Positions 60,316-64,000 of a stretch of DNA of 64,000 nt are shown here, in pieces. The DNA is taken from the NCBI RefSeq assembly GCF_003129485.1, contig NZ_QFFG01000007.1, positions 62,001-126,000 on the forward strand, in the 5' to 3' direction. The translations under genes were made by a program, and so were the position numbers. Below the pieces are notes generated by a model, which saw only the letters and a list, made by a program, of their open reading frames with translations, did not search any database and was not told the origin of the DNA. Origin of the DNA: Polaribacter aquimarinus (GTDB taxonomy: Bacteria; Bacteroidota; Bacteroidia; Flavobacteriales; Flavobacteriaceae). Positions within the stretch are counted from its first letter, which is position 1. Every line of letters begins with the position of its first letter.

Positions 60316-60323
60316 TATTTTTG
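60316..60323 (+). promoter_or_regulatory. -7 promoter box for the YgiQ gene
   Basis: TATTTTTG ends 6 bp before the chosen ATG at 60330; transcription would start at or next to the ATG, predicting a leaderless message. Confidence 0.6.
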
Positions 60324-60329
60324 CAAACT

Positions 60330-62294
60330 ATGCAAGAAACGAATAAACATCAATTAACAGACTGGTTGCCAACAACAAACAAGGAAGTGAAAATCCGTGG
60401 TTGGGAGCAATTGGATGTTATTTTATTTAGTGGAGATGCATATGTAGATCATCCTTCATTTGGACCAGCAGTAATTGGAAGAATCTTAGAAAGTTATGGT
60501 TTAAAAGTGGCTATTGTACCACAACCAAGTGTAAATGATAACTTACAAGATTTTGAAAAATTAGGAAAACCAAGATTGTTTTTTGCGGCTACCGGTGGTT
60601 GTATGGATCCAATGGTTTCGAATTACACTGCCAGTAAGCGAAGAAGAGATAAAGATGCCTACACACCCAATGGAGATAAAGGTTTTAGACCTGATTACGC
60701 TACTTCAGTGTATTCTAAAATTTTAAAGGAAAAGTTTCCTGATGTTCCTGTTTTAATTGGAGGAATCGAAGCATCTCTAAGACGTGTAACCCATTACGAT
60801 TATTGGTCTGATAAATTATTGCCCACTATTTTAGAAACTTCTAAAGCAGATATGTTGGTTTATGGAATGGGAGAACAGCCTTTGCGTGAAATTGTAGAAT
60901 TGCTCCAAAAAGGAGTGCCTTTTTCTAGTTTAAAGAACATTAAACAAACTGCTGTTTTAATCGATGAAAAGGAAGAGAAAATTCCTGTTGTAAAAGATTG
61001 GGAAGATGTAGAAATCAATTCTCATGAAGATTGTTTAGCAGATAAAAAGACTTTTGCATCGAATTTTAAAACGATAGAACAAGAGTCTAATAAACTAAAA
61101 GCAAGACGCATTTTTCAAAAAGTAGGAGAGCGATTATTGATGATTAATCCACCTTTTCCTACAATGACAGAAGCCGAAATTGATGCTTCTTTTGATTTAC
61201 CTTATACGAGATTACCACATCCAAAATATAACAAGCGAGGTCCAATACCTGCGTTTGAAATGATTAAGTTTTCTATTAATATTCATAGAGGTTGTTTTGG
61301 GGGATGTAGTTTTTGTACTATTTCTGCACATCAAGGAAAATTTATTGCAAGCAGAAGTCAAGAATCTGTTTTAAAAGAAGTAGATAAGGTCGCAAATATG
61401 TCTGATTTTAAAGGTTATTTATCGGATATTGGAGGTCCTTCTGCTAATATGTATCAGATGAAAGGAAAAGTGCAAGAAATCTGTGATAAGTGTGTTGCTC
61501 CAAGTTGCATATCGCCAGTAATTTGTTCTAATTTAGATACATCACATAAGCCTTTAACAGAATTATATCAAGCAGTTGATAAACATCCAAAGATTAAAAA
61601 ATCGTTTATAGGAAGTGGGATTCGCCATGATATGTTGGTGCCAGAATTTAATAAAAATGCAGACCCAAAAGAGTTAGATGCCTACACAGAAGAGGTAATG
61701 ACCAAACATGTGTCTGGACGATTAAAAGTAGCACCAGAACATACTTCTGACCCTGTTTTAAAGTTGATGCGTAAACCCTCTTTTAAATATTTTCACTTAT
61801 TTAAAAAGCGTTTTGATAAGATAAATATTAAGAAGAGATTGAACTTGCAGTTGATTCCTTATTTTATATCAAGTCATCCTGCTAGTGAAGTAGAAGATAT
61901 GGCAAATTTGGCTGCTGAAACCAAAGATATGGGTTTTCAGTTAGAACAAGTACAAGGTTTTACACCAACACCTATGACAGTAGCTACGGTTATTTATTAT
62001 TCAGGTTATCATCCATATACTTTAAAACCAACGCGAACTCCCAAAACAAAGAAAGAGAAAGAAGATCAACATCGTTTTTTCTTTTGGTACAAAAAAGAAA
62101 ATAAAGATTGGATAAAAAATACACTGAACAAAGTTGGAAGACAAGATTTATTAAAACGTTTGTTGCCTGAAAATAATTCTTGGCAAAAGAACAAGAAAGC
62201 AAAAGCAGCAAAACACACTTTTGATGATGCAATTCCTTTTAATAGGAGAAAAAAGAAAGTTAGCAGAACTTCTTCTAAAAAGAGAAGGAGGTAG
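60330..62294 (+). CDS. YgiQ-family radical SAM protein
   Basis: A 654-aa protein of the YgiQ family. The N-terminal cobalamin-binding-like region (DVILFSGDAYVDHPSFGPAV) is followed by a radical SAM core with the cluster motif CFGGCSFC (CxxxCxxC) in HRGCFGGCSFCTISAHQG, and a C-terminal basic tail (KKAKAAKHTFDDAIPFNRRK) ending in KKRRR. The reaction is unknown in the literature I recall. The ATG at 60330 is chosen because the earlier TTG at 60321 is in the promoter box. It is the last core-like gene before the accessory border. Confidence 0.9.
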   Translation: MQETNKHQLTDWLPTTNKEVKIRGWEQLDVILFSGDAYVDHPSFGPAVIGRILESYGLKVAIVPQPSVNDNLQDFEKLGKPRLFFAATGGCMDPMVSNYTASKRRRDKDAYTPNGDKGFRPDYATSVYSKILKEKFPDVPVLIGGIEASLRRVTHYDYWSDKLLPTILETSKADMLVYGMGEQPLREIVELLQKGVPFSSLKNIKQTAVLIDEKEEKIPVVKDWEDVEINSHEDCLADKKTFASNFKTIEQESNKLKARRIFQKVGERLLMINPPFPTMTEAEIDASFDLPYTRLPHPKYNKRGPIPAFEMIKFSINIHRGCFGGCSFCTISAHQGKFIASRSQESVLKEVDKVANMSDFKGYLSDIGGPSANMYQMKGKVQEICDKCVAPSCISPVICSNLDTSHKPLTELYQAVDKHPKIKKSFIGSGIRHDMLVPEFNKNADPKELDAYTEEVMTKHVSGRLKVAPEHTSDPVLKLMRKPSFKYFHLFKKRFDKINIKKRLNLQLIPYFISSHPASEVEDMANLAAETKDMGFQLEQVQGFTPTPMTVATVIYYSGYHPYTLKPTRTPKTKKEKEDQHRFFFWYKKENKDWIKNTLNKVGRQDLLKRLLPENNSWQKNKKAKAAKHTFDDAIPFNRRKKKVSRTSSKKRRR

Positions 62295-62563
62295 ACGTTT
62301 TTTTTGTTTAGCTAACGGTCACGTATATGAAACGTTTGGCATTTCGGAGAACCGACCTATCAAACCGTTAAAATTTTTAATAATTGTACAGACCTTCAAA
62401 TTAGCACTTTCCGCCAAATGTTTTATATACTTTGTTGTGTTTTCGTGCTTTATTCTCTGCTGTCTGTCCGTGTGTTGGGGCAGCCATACTCTTTGGCAAG
62501 TTTTGGTCTGTGCGTCGGCTTTTTTGAGCGACTTGGCAATGTGTATGGATGCGAAGGGTTGGT
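62295..62563. other. Non-coding border element, more GC-rich than surroundings
   Basis: This 269-bp stretch between YgiQ and the helical-repeat gene differs in base use from the rest. It contains an inverted pair TAACGGT (62313-62319)/ACCGTTA (62364-62370), a small TCGG/CCGA hairpin and a long stretch with repeated GTGTGTTGG- and TTTTGG-type words. Short ORFs on both strands cross it without family resemblance. Layout and composition suggest a recombined boundary or repeat, possibly like Bacteroidota intergenic repeats, but no ends or transposase are visible. Confidence 0.4.
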
Positions 62564-64000
62564 TCATAGTTTTTTTACTTTTTCAATTATCTTTTTTCCA
62601 TTTTTACCTTTTAAAGCTTTGGTCAGTTCTGGGAGAACGCCCGTTTTAAAATCATCTCTATTACTTTCAATTTTGCATTTATCTTCAATTATCTCTGAAA
62701 TCTCTTGAGCAAATAAGTCAACTTCATCTGCCAATATTGATAACTGTTCTAAACCATAACTGATTTTCCTAATATCAAGATTTTTTGTCGTCTGTTTTAA
62801 AATCGGTCTGTATGTTTCAAATAATTTCTTTGCTATGGTCAGATGTTCATCTTTATCCAAATCAATAAGTCTTTTAATACCTTGTCCAAATGTTGATAGA
62901 TTAATATTTTCTTTTTTAGATTCCTTTGCTTTGTCAATCAATATTGGTGTTAAATAATGCCTTGTCAATTCCTCACTAACAATCCAAGTTTGCTGAAACC
63001 CATTTAAAAATTTATCTATCTCGGTATTTCTTACTTTCCTTAAAAAAGTACTTGTTCTGTTTGTACAAAGTGTTTTTAGAATAGATTGCGTTTTGGTAGA
63101 AGCAACTTGATATTTATTTGAGTATTGCTTGTCTATTTTCACAAAGCTAAAAATTGCATGGCATACACCTTGAAAATATGTTCGATTTGAAGGCTTGATA
63201 AAATATTCGTTAGATAAAGAAGTATAAACTTTATGCCCCAATTCTAAATCTGCATCTATAAGCTTTGGTAATATTTGCTGTAAATGAGATATTCTAAAAT
63301 CCTCATTTTTAGCAATACGCATAAAATTCGAAACAGAGAATTGATTTGATGAAAACACTTTAATTAAAACGTCTTTGTTTTTTCTGAATCCCGGAAGTGT
63401 TTTAGCGACTTTTGTTAAATCGGTTTCATTTAATAAAGCATCAACTGTTGATTCGGAAACAGTTTCAATCGATTCTTTCGATAAGTATAAATTATAGCTT
63501 TTTAGACATTGTTTAAATTCATGAAGACCATTCAAGTCTGTTAATTTCTCATTACTCAAAAATGATTCTGCATTGATAAGCTTTAATAGTATTTCTTTAG
63601 ATGATTCAGAAGAAACCTTATTTAGGTTGTTAATAATTTGAGTTACTGAATATAAACTTTCCTTATCCTTTATTAACTTCTCTGCTATTTCATTCGATGT
63701 TCTGCTTGAAAATATGCTTTGTGCTACTTCTTTATTAATGTCATAGATATCGCTTAGAAAACGCGCAAAATCAGTTAAAGACAATTGGGATATCTTTCCA
63801 TAAAATCTTTTATCTGCAATTAACATATTTAAGAGTTCGTCCAATTTTTGATTGTTATCGAAAGCTCTGAAATTTATTAATTCATTTAAGCTTTTGGAGA
63901 TTTTTACAGGTTGGTTCTTATATTCTAATGCAGATTGCAAAAGCAAATCAACGCTCAGGTTTTTATAAATATCAAAAGCCAACTGTCTTGCAACATCAGT
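62564..64000 (-). CDS. Large helical-repeat (alpha-solenoid) protein, C-terminal part (5' end outside window)
   Basis: The frame is open to the window edge; the TTG-started 472-aa version is internal, since TDVARQ precedes it in frame. 478 codons are visible and the N-terminus is missing. The sequence is alpha-helical with weak ~30-40-residue repeats, for example QLSLTDFARFLSDIYDINKE, SLYSVTQIINNLNKVSSESS and LINAESFLSNEKLTDLNGLH, of ARM/HEAT-like character. Such tails occur behind STAND NTPase or other effector domains in defence genes, but no such domain is visible here. Family not recognised. Confidence 0.7.
   Translation of the reverse strand, partial: TDVARQLAFDIYKNLSVDLLLQSALEYKNQPVKISKSLNELINFRAFDNNQKLDELLNMLIADKRFYGKISQLSLTDFARFLSDIYDINKEVAQSIFSSRTSNEIAEKLIKDKESLYSVTQIINNLNKVSSESSKEILLKLINAESFLSNEKLTDLNGLHEFKQCLKSYNLYLSKESIETVSESTVDALLNETDLTKVAKTLPGFRKNKDVLIKVFSSNQFSVSNFMRIAKNEDFRISHLQQILPKLIDADLELGHKVYTSLSNEYFIKPSNRTYFQGVCHAIFSFVKIDKQYSNKYQVASTKTQSILKTLCTNRTSTFLRKVRNTEIDKFLNGFQQTWIVSEELTRHYLTPILIDKAKESKKENINLSTFGQGIKRLIDLDKDEHLTIAKKLFETYRPILKQTTKNLDIRKISYGLEQLSILADEVDLFAQEISEIIEDKCKIESNRDDFKTGVLPELTKALKGKNGKKIIEKVKKL

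Noticed and set aside
62221..62708. Overlapping ORFs on both strands in the border element
   Set aside because: They cross the end of ygiQ or of the helical-repeat gene, have odd Cys/Phe-rich composition and no family resemblance.

Overview
The window reads as chromosomal DNA of a marine-type Flavobacteriaceae bacterium (phylum Bacteroidota). The evidence is the AT-rich base composition, a protein with a type IX secretion (T9SS) C-terminal sorting domain at the left edge, many short Bacteroidota-style lipoproteins, near absence of Shine-Dalgarno sequences, and repeated -7 promoter boxes of the Bacteroidota form TAnnTTTG in front of genes. Polaribacter- or Tenacibaculum-like is my best guess at genus level; this is inference, not a database result. 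Almost everything is core-genome-like. There is no rRNA operon, no CRISPR array and no recognisable insertion sequence or phage. One tRNA, tRNA-Phe(GAA), is present.

Layout. 1-5.3 kb: end of a T9SS cargo protein, a tiny membrane protein, an aminotransferase, a fatty-acid desaturase and rsmG. 5.4-11.2 kb: bestrophin, a pullulanase lipoprotein, lysS, a strong candidate small RNA gene and a DUF456 protein. 11.4-13.9 kb: three tandem secreted TonB-C-terminus-like paralogues and a thioredoxin-fold protein. 14-19.2 kb: thiamine pyrophosphokinase, then the isoprenoid genes mvaD, a MORN-like protein, mevalonate kinase and a UbiA prenyltransferase, then rluB. 19.3-25.9 kb: a complete histidine-utilisation operon (hutH-hutU-hutI-hutG) with a divergent LysR regulator. 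26-33.9 kb: tRNA-Phe, then a compact cell-envelope cluster (coaX, outer-membrane protein, TPR protein, lptC, small membrane protein, CNNM/CBS protein, PpiD/SurA foldase). 34-36.4 kb: rho with a structured leader and a DUF4293 protein. 36.5-40 kb: a response regulator, a duplicated-domain lipoprotein and a TPR histidine kinase, preceded by a nested palindrome. 40-50.7 kb: phosphodiesterase, truA, ABC exporter, lipoprotein, c-di-AMP synthase, lone ExbD, folP, LOG protein, DUF1599, DoxX-like protein, SRPBCC/GyrI protein, crcB and a crotonase. 50.7-60.3 kb: DUF1684 lipoprotein, an SGNH/MBOAT O-acylation pair, a DUF4252 lipoprotein, an MFS exporter with an apparent leader-peptide attenuator, a VOC protein, DUF3667, DUF4174, a CocE-type hydrolase and a DJ-1-like lipoprotein. 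60.3-62.3 kb: a YgiQ radical-SAM enzyme. From 62.3 kb the sequence changes character (a more GC-rich, non-coding element) and enters what looks like an accessory region, starting with the C-terminal part of a large helical-repeat protein cut by the window edge.

The observations I think most worth following are: the 24-codon leader ORF plus intrinsic terminator in front of the MFS gene (54387-54575); an orphan ~109-nt RNA gene with its own promoter, three hairpins and a terminator (10465-10610); the palindrome-of-palindromes upstream of the two-component system (36555-36598); and the accessory boundary at the right edge. Several gene starts were moved downstream because the longest reading frame began at a TTG that is really the end of a TAnnTTTG promoter box.
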